This document shows positions 1-4,960 of a stretch of 7,326 nucleotides of DNA, in pieces (position 1 is the first letter of the stretch; each line of letters begins with the position of its first letter). Source of the DNA: Actinomycetes bacterium (GTDB lineage Bacteria; Actinomycetota; Acidimicrobiia; Acidimicrobiales; RAAP-2); contig JAJYDR010000114.1 of NCBI GenBank assembly GCA_021777285.1, positions 1 to 7,326 on the forward strand. The letters run 5' to 3'. The position numbers and the translations under genes are program-made. The notes below the pieces were generated by a model, which was given only the letters and a program-made list of their open reading frames with translations, did no database searches and was not told the DNA's origin.

Positions 1-134
1 GCCCCTGAGAGAGTGAACCCGAGCACCAGTGCCCACAGGGTCTCCCAGAACATGAAGAAACCTTCACGCAGACTGCGGCCAATATCGCCCGCTGCTCGTC
101 CAACTGTCAGTGTGGCGATAAGTTCAGGCTGCAT
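1..134 (-). CDS. ArsP_1/DUF318-type permease, N-terminal 44 residues only (runs off the window)
   Basis: Reading leftwards from ATG at 134-132, the frame stays open to the window edge. The start is supported by an in-frame TGA two codons upstream and a purine-rich GAAGAGATGAAGA just before the ATG. After about 28 polar residues the sequence reads MFWETLWALVLGF, closely resembling the first membrane helix (MFWEILWALILGF-like) of the ArsP_1/DUF318 predicted permeases. That family comprises multi-span inner-membrane proteins, some of which export trivalent or organic arsenicals; many have no proven substrate. It lies 96 bp downstream of the copper-sensing repressor on the same strand, so cotranscription and a role in metal or metalloid efflux are plausible. 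Only the first helix is visible, so the family call rests on a short match. Confidence 0.68.
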   Translation of the reverse strand, partial: MQPELIATLTVGRAAGDIGRSLREGFFMFWETLWALVLGFTLSG

Positions 135-156
135 TCTTCATCTCTTCATAGGTACG

Positions 157-231
157 CTAAACGCGAATGTCAAAGCTGTTCGCTACAGCAACTTTCAAGT
201 AGGCTGCGAAGGTCACCCCGATCTCAGTCAT
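157..231 (-). CDS. possible 24-aa small ORF coupled to the repressor stop codon
   Basis: An ATG at 231-229 shares its A with the repressor's TGA stop, a TGATG arrangement typical of translational coupling. The frame encodes MTEIGVTFAAYLKVAVANSF followed by DIRV and ends at TAG (159-157). It occupies most of the 96-bp gap between the repressor and the permease. I recognise no family. It could be a genuine small protein, a leader that spaces the two genes, or chance. The only positive evidence is the coupling geometry and the open frame. Confidence 0.25.
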   Translation of the reverse strand: MTEIGVTFAAYLKVAVANSFDIRV

Positions 232-518
232 CACGACCGAACCAGTCGTGCGATTGCTACCTGCGCTTCTTTCACCTTGGCTTCCACCTCGGTGCTACCC
301 CTGGACACCGCTTCCATGACGCAATGAGAGAGGTGATCGGCAAGGAGCTTCATTGCGACCGCTTGGAGCGCGCGAGTGGTCGCAGAGACCTGATCAAGGA
401 TGTTGATACAGTATTGGTCTTCTTCGACGAGCCGCTGGATGCCACGAATCTGACCTTCAACTCGCCGGAGGCGCTTTTGGACAGCGGCCTTCTCATCGAT
501 GTAGCCAGGCAGTATCAC
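231..518 (-). CDS. csoR: CsoR-family copper-sensing transcriptional repressor
   Basis: This is a 95-residue all-helical DUF156/CsoR-family DNA-binding repressor that would release its operator on binding Cu(I). From the GTG start at 518-516 the metal ligands fall at Cys37, His62 and Cys66. The spacing is the same as Mycobacterium tuberculosis CsoR Cys36/His61/Cys65, one residue offset, which supports this start. Family signatures are KRLRRVEGQIRGIQRLVEED (15-34), QVSATTRALQAVA (43-55) and the C-terminal AIARLVRS. A GGGGG ribosome site (530-526) lies 7 nt upstream. The same frame is open to 683, but that extension has no conserved residues and contains the promoter and operator, so I reject it. 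The Cys-His-Cys set favours copper over the nickel/cobalt sensor RcnR or the formaldehyde sensor FrmR. The gene is divergent from the SCO-CcdA-thioredoxin operon and upstream of the permease. Confidence 0.88.
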   Translation of the reverse strand: MILPGYIDEKAAVQKRLRRVEGQIRGIQRLVEEDQYCINILDQVSATTRALQAVAMKLLADHLSHCVMEAVSRGSTEVEAKVKEAQVAIARLVRS

Positions 519-540
519 GTTGCGGCCCCCATGGTCTAGC

Positions 541-568
541 AGTATACCCCCTGGCAGTATATGATCAA
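541..568 (-). promoter_or_regulatory. csoR promoter with CsoR-type operator in the spacer
   Basis: On the minus strand TTGATC (568-563) and TATACT (546-541) are separated by 16 nt, a good sigma-70-type promoter firing about 20 nt before the GTG start. The spacer overlaps a 17-bp pseudo-palindrome, ATACCCCCTGGCAGTAT (544-560, plus strand). Its ATAC and GTAT arms around a C/G-rich centre resemble known CsoR operators. A repressor bound here would cover the promoter, giving autoregulation. The 8-mer GCAGTATA also recurs directly at 539-546 and 554-561. The operator identity is inferred from its form and from being next to csoR. Confidence 0.66.
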
Positions 569-633
569 GGCCGAACGATGCGCCGATAGGATGCGGCCAG
601 TCGCGATTCAGCATCTTGAAGTACGTGACCGCG

Positions 634-661
634 TTGAATATTGACACTGCCGAACTACTAA
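634..661 (+). promoter_or_regulatory. probable promoter of the sco-ccdA-thioredoxin operon
   Basis: TTGAAT (634-639) and TACTAA (656-661) are spaced 16 nt apart and point at the SCO gene starting at 689. A G-rich ribosome-binding stretch, AAAGGGGG (667-674), follows, though it lies about 14 nt before the ATG, longer than usual. An overlapping TTGACA at 641-646 has no -10 at the right distance. I see no second ATAC/GTAT operator on this side, so direct control by CsoR would have to act from the site at 544-560, about 75 bp upstream. Confidence 0.4.
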
Positions 662-688
662 AACGCAAAGGGGGAACTTCCAATCAGC

Positions 689-1453
689 ATGTCCTACGAA
701 CCTGACCGCCAAGTGGATTCTTTGCTGCCTCCGGATACTCCGGGTCAGTTTTGGCGTTGGATAGGTTTTGGCGTGCTCCCTCTTCTGCTCGCCTTCGCCG
801 TCGCGCTGGCCATCACTGCCTTCCTGGACGCTCGCAACGTCAACGCTGTCGGCAATTCAAGTGAGACGTCAAGTCGGCAGTCACTCACGACCCTTATGAG
901 TCTCTCCCCGCTGCCCCTCCGTAAAGCTCCCAACTTCACACTGATTGACCAGAATGGCAAGTCAACAAGTTTGCGGCAATTTCGAGGTAAATCGGTTCTA
1001 CTCGCCTTCATGGACACTCGTTGCACGGAGGTATGTCCCGTTGAGGCCCAAGAATTCTTGCGCGCCGAAAAGGATCTGGGTCAGCGAGCACGAAACGTGA
1101 TTTTTCTTGGTGTGAACGTCAACCCTCACGCAAACTCTGTCGCCGACGTGCGGCAGTTCACTAATCAGCATGGACTCAGCGCGCTTAAGAACTGGCACTT
1201 CCTCACCGGTACCTTGGCGCAACTCGCACCGATCTGGCGCGCGTACGGCGTGGAGGTATTCGTTTCGAAGACTTCACGGCAAACGGCCCACTCATCGTAC
1301 CTGTATTTCTTGAATCCCTTGGGAGTCGAGCGCTTTCTGGCCGACGCGAACGTGCTGCAGCGGCCGAACGGGTCGGGATATCTGCCTTCGAACCTCGTAA
1401 AGCGCTGGGGTCAGGGCATTGCGCGCTATCTCACGAAATCGGCCGAAGGATGA
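689..1453 (+). CDS. SCO1/SenC-like membrane-anchored copper chaperone / thiol-disulfide protein
   Basis: The protein has 254 residues. A short polar N-terminus is followed by one membrane anchor (about 25-46), a linker, then a thioredoxin-fold domain from about 79 outside the membrane. The key motif is CTEVCP with Cys112 and Cys116, the CxxxC copper and redox site of SCO proteins. The third SCO ligand fits His201 in HSSYLYFLNPLG, the equivalent of the family's H-S-x(n)-Y-L-x-D/N-P-x-G. SCO proteins deliver copper to, or reduce, the CuA site of cytochrome c oxidase. The stop overlaps the next gene's start by 4 nt (ATGA), so it is translationally coupled to the CcdA homologue. The nearby csoR also fits a copper role. 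The start could be slightly internal because the G-rich ribosome site is distant. A general peroxiredoxin is less likely given CxxxC plus His. Confidence 0.82.
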   Translation: MSYEPDRQVDSLLPPDTPGQFWRWIGFGVLPLLLAFAVALAITAFLDARNVNAVGNSSETSSRQSLTTLMSLSPLPLRKAPNFTLIDQNGKSTSLRQFRGKSVLLAFMDTRCTEVCPVEAQEFLRAEKDLGQRARNVIFLGVNVNPHANSVADVRQFTNQHGLSALKNWHFLTGTLAQLAPIWRAYGVEVFVSKTSRQTAHSSYLYFLNPLGVERFLADANVLQRPNGSGYLPSNLVKRWGQGIARYLTKSAEG

Positions 1454-2178
1454 GACTGCTCACCGCACCCTTGTTCGCCATCGTCGCGGGATTGATCTCC
1501 TTCACTTCACCGTGCGCATTGCCGCTGGTGCCCAGTTACTTGTCATACATTTCAGGACTCCCAGTGAGCGAGCTTTCAGAGCGACGAGCGCGTCGCATCG
1601 TACTCCTGTCGACCGCAGCGTTCGTAGGGGGCTTCACTGTCGTCTTTACTGCTCTCGGTGCGTCCTCGACATTCTTCGGGTCTTTCCTCATTCACCACTT
1701 ACCCCTAATCTTGAAGATTTCGGGTATCGTGATCATTGTCTTTGGCCTCGCAATGACGGGACTGATTACGATCCCGTTCGTTGCCAGAGAACGGCGGCTG
1801 GATCTGAATAGGATCGTTGGGGGGCCCCGTGGGGCCTTTCCGCTCGGTATGGCATTCGCGTTTGGCTGGACGCCCTGCATCGGTCCAATCCTCGCCTCCA
1901 TCCTGGCGGTCGCGAGCACCAGCAGAACCGTGGTGGAAGGTGCGTTCTTACTGGCCCTCTACTCGCTCGGTCTTGGCATTCCCTTCATGCTGCTTTCCGT
2001 TGGCATAGGCCACGCGCGTCGGTCGCTCTCATTTCTTGGTCGTCACGGTCGGGCCATTGAAATTGCTGGTGGGATCTTGCTGATTGCGGTTGGCCTGCTT
2101 TTCCTCAGTGGTGTATGGAAGACGATGTTCATCCCGCTCCAAGTTCGCTTCGCCCGGCTAGGTTGGCCGCCCTTCTGA
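1450..2178 (+). CDS. ccdA: CcdA/DsbD-type cytochrome c biogenesis transmembrane thiol transporter
   Basis: This is a 242-residue, almost wholly hydrophobic protein with about six membrane helices, the usual length for CcdA. Two conserved Cys-Pro elements sit in equivalent places in each half: FTSPCALPLVPSYLSYISG (Cys22) and GWTPCIGPILASIL (Cys143). In CcdA and the central domain of DsbD these two cysteines form a reversible disulfide that carries electrons from cytoplasmic thioredoxin across the membrane. The start overlaps the SCO stop by 4 nt, and the thioredoxin-like gene follows after 14 nt. So the three products should be made together. Here CcdA would reduce the downstream thioredoxin and, through it, the SCO protein. 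No cytochrome c maturation genes (ResB, CcsA) are visible in the window. Confidence 0.9.
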   Translation: MRLLTAPLFAIVAGLISFTSPCALPLVPSYLSYISGLPVSELSERRARRIVLLSTAAFVGGFTVVFTALGASSTFFGSFLIHHLPLILKISGIVIIVFGLAMTGLITIPFVARERRLDLNRIVGGPRGAFPLGMAFAFGWTPCIGPILASILAVASTSRTVVEGAFLLALYSLGLGIPFMLLSVGIGHARRSLSFLGRHGRAIEIAGGILLIAVGLLFLSGVWKTMFIPLQVRFARLGWPPF

Positions 2179-2192
2179 AAGAAAGTAATTTA

Positions 2193-2879
2193 ATGAGTGA
2201 CGTTTCGGACATCGCCTCAAACGACAATCCCAATGCGAAATCGGAGACGAGGAACCTCCACCGTCGTGCCCCGTTTCGGTGGTGGCTCCTCGCGTCTGTG
2301 GCCGTCATCGTCGGGGCGTCAGTGGGAACGGCAGTGGCGCGTGCCAATCGCCACGCGGCTTTCGGGCTGTCATCAGCGAACGTCGTAACCTCGAACGGCG
2401 GGACCTTCACTCGAGTTCACTCGACGGTGGCCCCAACTTTCTCTCTGGTTGATTTGGAGAATCCGACTCAAACAATCTCGCTGAGGGATTTTCATGGCCG
2501 CAATCTCATTGTCAATTTTTGGGCATCGTGGTGTCCACCGTGTCGTAAAGAGATGCCAGCTTTGGCCGAAGTTGCACGCGAGCTAAAACGTCGCGTAGCC
2601 TTCGTGGGTCTTGATACCCAGGATCAGCGAAGTGCAGGGCTCGCTTTCGCGAAGAGCACGCACGTCAACTACCCTCTGGCGTTTGACACCGCGCAGGTCT
2701 GGACCTCGTATGGTGTGTACGGGCTGCCCACGACCTTTTTTATTTCACCCTCGGGCCGAGTCCTTGGAAAACAAGTTGGAGGTTTAACGAAATCGCGTCT
2801 CCTCAGATTGATTCGCGAGGTCTTCAATGTTTCATCTACTCAGAAATCACCGATACCGATTTCCAAAACTACGCGTTGA
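2193..2879 (+). CDS. TlpA/ResA-like extracytoplasmic thioredoxin
   Basis: From ATG 2193 the protein has 228 residues. It has a polar N-terminus, one membrane anchor (about 30-49), a linker, then a thioredoxin fold from about 80. The active site is WASWCPPC (Cys114, Cys117), and the conserved cis-proline is Pro179 in YGLPTTFF. WCPPC is typical of TlpA/ResA/CcmG-type membrane-anchored reductants that keep apo-cytochrome c or SCO/CuA cysteines reduced. I chose the start at 2193 because GAAAGAAAG (2177-2185) precedes it by 7 nt. A longer frame from 2115 would overlap ccdA by 64 nt and put a non-signal-like stretch before the anchor. The gene completes the sco-ccdA-thioredoxin operon and its likely donor is CcdA. 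It converges on the NlpC/P60 gene with a 31-bp gap. Confidence 0.88.
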   Translation: MSDVSDIASNDNPNAKSETRNLHRRAPFRWWLLASVAVIVGASVGTAVARANRHAAFGLSSANVVTSNGGTFTRVHSTVAPTFSLVDLENPTQTISLRDFHGRNLIVNFWASWCPPCRKEMPALAEVARELKRRVAFVGLDTQDQRSAGLAFAKSTHVNYPLAFDTAQVWTSYGVYGLPTTFFISPSGRVLGKQVGGLTKSRLLRLIREVFNVSSTQKSPIPISKTTR

Positions 2880-2910
2880 AGGGGAGATCCATTCCAATGG
2901 TTACGGCTTC

Positions 2911-4032
2911 TTAGGCTCGAACGCGTCCAATTCCCACAAACCCGTATCCCAATCGAATAGGACTGATGTGGACAAGTGTGCCCGACGAGGCGGCTTCAAT
3001 CATCTGGCCGTTGCCGATGTACATAGCTTCGTGCTCACTCCCACCAGGACCATAGAAGAGAAGATCACCGGGCTGAATATTCCAGAGAGGAACTCGCTCC
3101 GTCACCGCATACTGCGAACCGGAGTAGTGAGGCAGGGTCACACCAGCGGCCGCGTAAGCGAGAAGAATCAAACCCGAACAGTCGACACCGCTCCGTGATG
3201 CGCCACCCCAGACGTAGGGTACGCCAATCATGCTCAGAGCCGCACGAATCGCGACATTGGCGCTCGTATTCGGCGGTGGCGCGGTAATCCCTTGCGTGGG
3301 TTTCGCGGTTGGGAGGGTCGCGGCTTTGAGGGCGGCCGCGGATGCCGCGGCCGCGGCGGCTTCTTGTTGGATTATGAAGGTGGCGATTTGACCTTTAACT
3401 TGGCTCAGCTCGTGCTCAAGTCTGGCTCGTAGAACGTTCGCGTCATGGAACGACTTTGCAGCGTCGTGCGCAGCGCTGTTAGCTCGGCGCTCATGTCTAT
3501 AAAGAAGCGTACGCTCTCGGGTTAATTTCAATTTTTGGTACTTCAAACTGGCGAGAGTGGCGCTCACGTTTCCTCCGGCAATTTGGCTATAGACGTTGGT
3601 GGCGTCAGCCTTCCATCGATTACGCGAGAAGAGTGGATTGATGCTCGTCGCGGAGCTATTGGTCACGTACGCGAAGATGGCATCTCTCCGGAGTTCCATC
3701 CTACCTTCTGCCAAGCTGCGCTCAATTCCGGAGATGAGACTCTTCGAGTGATTAATCTGAGTATTGTAGCGGCGCAGGTTTATTTGGGCTAAATCATACT
3801 TCTGCCCGAGAGTTTCGACCCGACTGCCAATCGACTGAATCTGTCGATAAAGGATCGCGGCTTGAGCCCGAGCAGTGCCGACGTTTGACGCCCCGGATGA
3901 AACAGTCGGAGCGATAACCAAACTAGATAATGTCGCAAGAATCGCGACGGCGAGGGAAACGCCCTGTTGCGCTTGGGAACCTTTGGCTCGCTTTCGCATC
4001 CACCTACGCCGCCGGCGCTCAACGCGAGTCAT
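2911..4032 (-). CDS. secreted NlpC/P60 peptidoglycan endopeptidase with N-terminal coiled coil
   Basis: This 373-residue protein has an arginine-rich N-terminus and a hydrophobic signal segment (about 25-46). A long helical, coiled-coil-like region follows (about 50-220), then an Ala-rich and Pro/Thr linker (about 222-255), then a C-terminal NlpC/P60 domain. The catalytic residues appear as Cys285 (GVDCSGLILLAYAAAG), His334 (SEHEAMYIGNG) and Glu346 (MIEAASSG). Their spacings (49 and 12) equal those I recall for RipA Cys383/His432/Glu444. Such enzymes cut D-Glu/mDAP stem-peptide bonds for cell separation, and the coiled coil usually self-inhibits or binds an activator. A TAGCCT box ends 7 nt before the ATG, suggesting a leaderless message starting at this ATG. 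Met12 is an alternative start close after AGGTGG. Composition is lower in GC than the genes beyond the tRNA. Confidence 0.9.
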   Translation of the reverse strand: MTRVERRRRRWMRKRAKGSQAQQGVSLAVAILATLSSLVIAPTVSSGASNVGTARAQAAILYRQIQSIGSRVETLGQKYDLAQINLRRYNTQINHSKSLISGIERSLAEGRMELRRDAIFAYVTNSSATSINPLFSRNRWKADATNVYSQIAGGNVSATLASLKYQKLKLTRERTLLYRHERRANSAAHDAAKSFHDANVLRARLEHELSQVKGQIATFIIQQEAAAAAASAAALKAATLPTAKPTQGITAPPPNTSANVAIRAALSMIGVPYVWGGASRSGVDCSGLILLAYAAAGVTLPHYSGSQYAVTERVPLWNIQPGDLLFYGPGGSEHEAMYIGNGQMIEAASSGTLVHISPIRLGYGFVGIGRVRA

Positions 4033-4039
4033 ACCCGTA

Positions 4040-4045
4040 AGGCTA
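4040..4045 (-). promoter_or_regulatory. -10 box of a leaderless NlpC/P60 transcript
   Basis: TAGCCT on the minus strand fits the actinobacterial TANNNT -10 consensus and is followed by exactly 7 nt and then the ATG, placing transcription start at the start codon. No good Shine-Dalgarno precedes the ATG. Only a weak -35 (CCGACC, 4070-4065, 19-nt spacer) is seen. The same geometry precedes the LytR_C gene at 6205. Confidence 0.42.
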
Positions 4046-4192
4046 CCCTGAGAATAGGTAAGGAGGTCGGAGCCTCTTGATTGAAAGGGAAATGAGGGAT
4101 CTCACCTGGCACGACGGCTCTTGGGCCGGAGCTTCATCCGCCAACTCGGACACTCGTCGTGAGTCGGGACCCCGGCTCAGACTGGAGTCCAG

Positions 4193-4464
4193 ATTCCCCG
4201 TCCCTACCCGCCGGAGTTCCGGTGTCGAGCGATCGATCTCGCCCGACGACGAACGAAGTGCGTCGCCAAGGTTCCAGGGATCTCTGAGAGGTGTCTGCAT
4301 AACTGGATGCACCAAGTCGACATCAATCAGGGGGTCCGTGAGGGTGTGAGAAGCGAGCCGAGCTGGTGTGTCTTCGTTGTGAGAAGCGCGTCCAGACGAT
4401 GGAGATCGAAATCTTGAAGGGCGCCGGCGTCTTCTTCGTAGGGGAGAACGTCCTCCCAAAGTGA
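4193..4464 (+). pseudogene. IS3-family transposase orfA, decayed and frameshifted
   Basis: Two overlapping frames together read as an IS3-family OrfA, the small helix-turn-helix protein fused by frameshifting to the DDE transposase OrfB. From 4193 one frame gives IPRPYPPEFRCRAIDLARRR, then VAKVPGISERCLHNWM with the HTH core, down to QGVREGV at 4348. At about 4349 the homology moves to another frame: KRAELVCLRCEKRVQTMEIE, then ILKGAGVFFVGENVLPK and TGA at 4462-4464. Family members have the same order ending in a REKRVLEMEIEILK-type zipper and ENVLPK. The expected size is about 95-100 codons, so nearly the whole orfA is present. There is a net shift of one frame, no clear ATG (ATT where a start is expected) and several unusual substitutions. 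OrfB is absent apart from a doubtful 15-codon resemblance after 4484, so the element is dead. Confidence 0.8.
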
Positions 4465-4616
4465 CGACGCCGACGCAGAGCTCGACCGGCTGGTCTCGGA
4501 TGGCCTAGTAGGATTCGTAACTAGTCCAGCCTCGAGAAACTCGGTCGATGGTGACACTCGTTGTACTCGCGTACGTCGGATACGTCAAGGCTCGTGGTGC
4601 GTGGATTAGCCCTCGA
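4465..4616. other. gene-free debris between the IS3 remnant and tRNA-Thr
   Basis: I find no convincing gene here. The plus frame through 4484-4530 (DRLVSDGLVGFVTS) weakly resembles the start of IS3 OrfB (DLAADG..V.VT) and may be its last trace. On the minus strand TTGACG (about 4587-4582) and TACAAC (about 4564-4559) are spaced 17 nt apart and could be a promoter reading leftwards away from the tRNA. A 13-bp sequence at 4584-4596 is repeated on the other side of the tRNA. Confidence 0.4.
4584..4596 (+). repeat. direct repeat flanking tRNA-Thr, copy 1
   Basis: GTCAAGGCTCGTG matches GTCAAGGCTAGTG at 4698-4710 in 12 of 13 positions, with a 114-bp offset. The pair brackets the tRNA gene. It could be the trace of a tandem tRNA-unit duplication, a repeated promoter element (CCTTGAC on the minus strand), or chance. 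Confidence 0.45.
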
Positions 4617-4691
4617 TGGAGCCGGTGGAGGGATTCGAACCCACGACCTGACGATTACAAATCGCCTGCGCTACCACTGCGCCACACCGGC
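4617..4691 (-). tRNA. tRNA-Thr (anticodon TGT), CCA encoded
   Basis: The minus strand folds into a complete cloverleaf. The acceptor GCCGGTG pairs with CACCGGC, the D arm is GCGC-AGTGGTA-GCGC, and the anticodon arm is GGCGA-TTTGTAA-TCGTC with anticodon TGT, reading threonine ACA codons. The T arm is GTGGG-TTCGAAT-CCCTC, with discriminator T and a genome-encoded CCA (4619-4617). Total length is 75 nt. One flaw is visible: positions 50 and 64 of the T stem are T opposite T. The gene's 3' end faces the lower-GC DNA on the left, the usual orientation for islands integrated at tRNA 3' ends. Its 5' end is only 14 bp from the proposed left edge of the IS110 element. Confidence 0.95.
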
Positions 4692-4697
4692 CGACGT

Positions 4698-4710
4698 GTC
4701 AAGGCTAGTG
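4698..4710 (+). repeat. direct repeat flanking tRNA-Thr, copy 2
   Basis: GTCAAGGCTAGTG is the partner of 4584-4596. It spans the proposed left junction of the IS110 element, whose CT core would be 4705-4706. Because the match continues into what should be element DNA (AGTG), either the boundary or the origin of the repeat needs care. Confidence 0.45.
4702..4707 (-). promoter_or_regulatory. possible -10 box of tRNA-Thr
   Basis: TAGCCT on the minus strand lies 10 nt upstream of the mature tRNA 5' end, at a workable distance for a very short leader. A TTGACA immediately downstream (4701-4696) is too close to serve as this gene's -35. Upstream only a weak TTAGAA (4731-4726) is seen at 18 nt. The inferred IS110 core CT lies within this box and would leave it unchanged. 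Confidence 0.3.
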
Positions 4711-4728
4711 AACGCGGGCGTCGCGTTC
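4710..4728. other. 7-bp perfect hairpin near the IS110 left end
   Basis: GAACGCG (4710-4716) and CGCGTTC (4722-4728) pair perfectly around a GGCGT loop. No T-run follows on either strand, so it is not a typical terminator. It could be a structural element at the left end, for example the 5' stem-loop region of the guide RNA or a recombinase site. Confidence 0.5.
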
Positions 4729-4739
4729 TAATGGGATTG

Positions 4740-4950
4740 GGAGGTTTGTCTCAGATGAGGCAGGCTTCCCACTGAGCCGCTGACTGGTGAGCACTCACTG
4801 GGCCTGAACCTTGAGTTCTACATCTAGATCGTGCCCCAGCCGGTCGGTGAGGTTGACGGAGAAGGCTGGAGGGGTGTCGTGCCAGGAGCACTGATCCATT
4901 AGGTCGCCGCCGTTGCCCTCGAGGCTCGAAACCATCGAGTAACGGAGGTG
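4740..4950 (+). ncRNA. candidate IS110 bridge RNA region
   Basis: IS110 recombinases use an RNA from the non-coding end next to their gene. It carries one internal loop that pairs with the target and one that pairs with the donor ends. This stretch lies in that place, has no ORF and is rich in pairing. GGCTT/GAGCC pair at 4763-4778, GTGA-GCAC-TCAC lies at 4787-4798, and GAAC-CTTGA-GTTC at 4806-4818. A longer stem pairs CCCCAGCC (4834-4841) with GGCTGGAGGGG (4864-4874, one bulged A) around 22 nt. CTCGAGG/CC(A)TCGAG closes at 4918-4939 just before the ribosome site. The direct repeat GAGCACT (4789-4795, 4886-4892) is unexplained. Limits are estimates; no covariance evidence is available. Confidence 0.45.
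4862..4878 (+). other. target-like segment in the IS110 left end
   Basis: AAGGCTGGAGGGGTGTC contains AAGGCT, identical to the left flank 4701-4706, and AGGGGTGTC, identical over 9 nt to 6183-6191 just right of the proposed core CT. A GACG also lies a few bases upstream in both places (4855-4858 and 4693-4696). Joining the flanks gives AAGGCTAGGGGTGTC, the same sequence without GG. The segment also forms the 3' side of the main stem of the candidate guide RNA. Confidence 0.45.
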
Positions 4951-4960
4951 ATCACGTGAT
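4944..4960 (+). promoter_or_regulatory. extended Shine-Dalgarno and palindrome at the recombinase start
   Basis: GGAGGTGATC (4944-4953) is a 10-nt perfect complement of the 16S rRNA 3' end, 2 nt before the GTG, with GGAGG ideally 7 nt away. This fixes the start at 4956. The start codon also sits in a perfect 10-bp palindrome, ATCACGTGAT (4951-4960), which could be a regulator site or chance. Confidence 0.7.

Noticed and set aside
519..683. N-terminal extension of the CsoR frame to 683
   Set aside because: It has no conserved residues, contains the promoter and operator, and the metal-ligand numbering fits a start at 518.
2881..2910. CCATTCCAATGG (2889-2900) as a bidirectional terminator between convergent genes
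   Set aside because: The stem is only 5 bp with a 2-nt centre and has no T-run on either strand.
4059..4349. Perfect TAAGGAGGT at 4059-4067 followed 9 nt later by a TTG-started 90-codon frame
   Set aside because: The frame has no recognisable domain and runs out of phase through the IS3 orfA remnant, whose homology lies in the other frames. The ribosome-site match is probably chance or a leftover of the element.
4470..4616. Antitoxin-like C-terminus in the frame ELDRLVSDGLVGFVTSPASR
   Set aside because: There is no start, no upstream domain and no partner toxin. Its place just after orfA makes an OrfB trace at least as likely.
4696..4701. Minus-strand TTGACA just upstream of tRNA-Thr as its -35 box
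   Set aside because: It lies only 4 nt before the mature tRNA 5' end, so it cannot be that gene's -35.
4548..4775. Plus-strand ORF reading SRWRDSNPRPDDYKSPALPL across the tRNA
   Set aside because: This is the well-known spurious translation of a tRNA gene read from the opposite strand.
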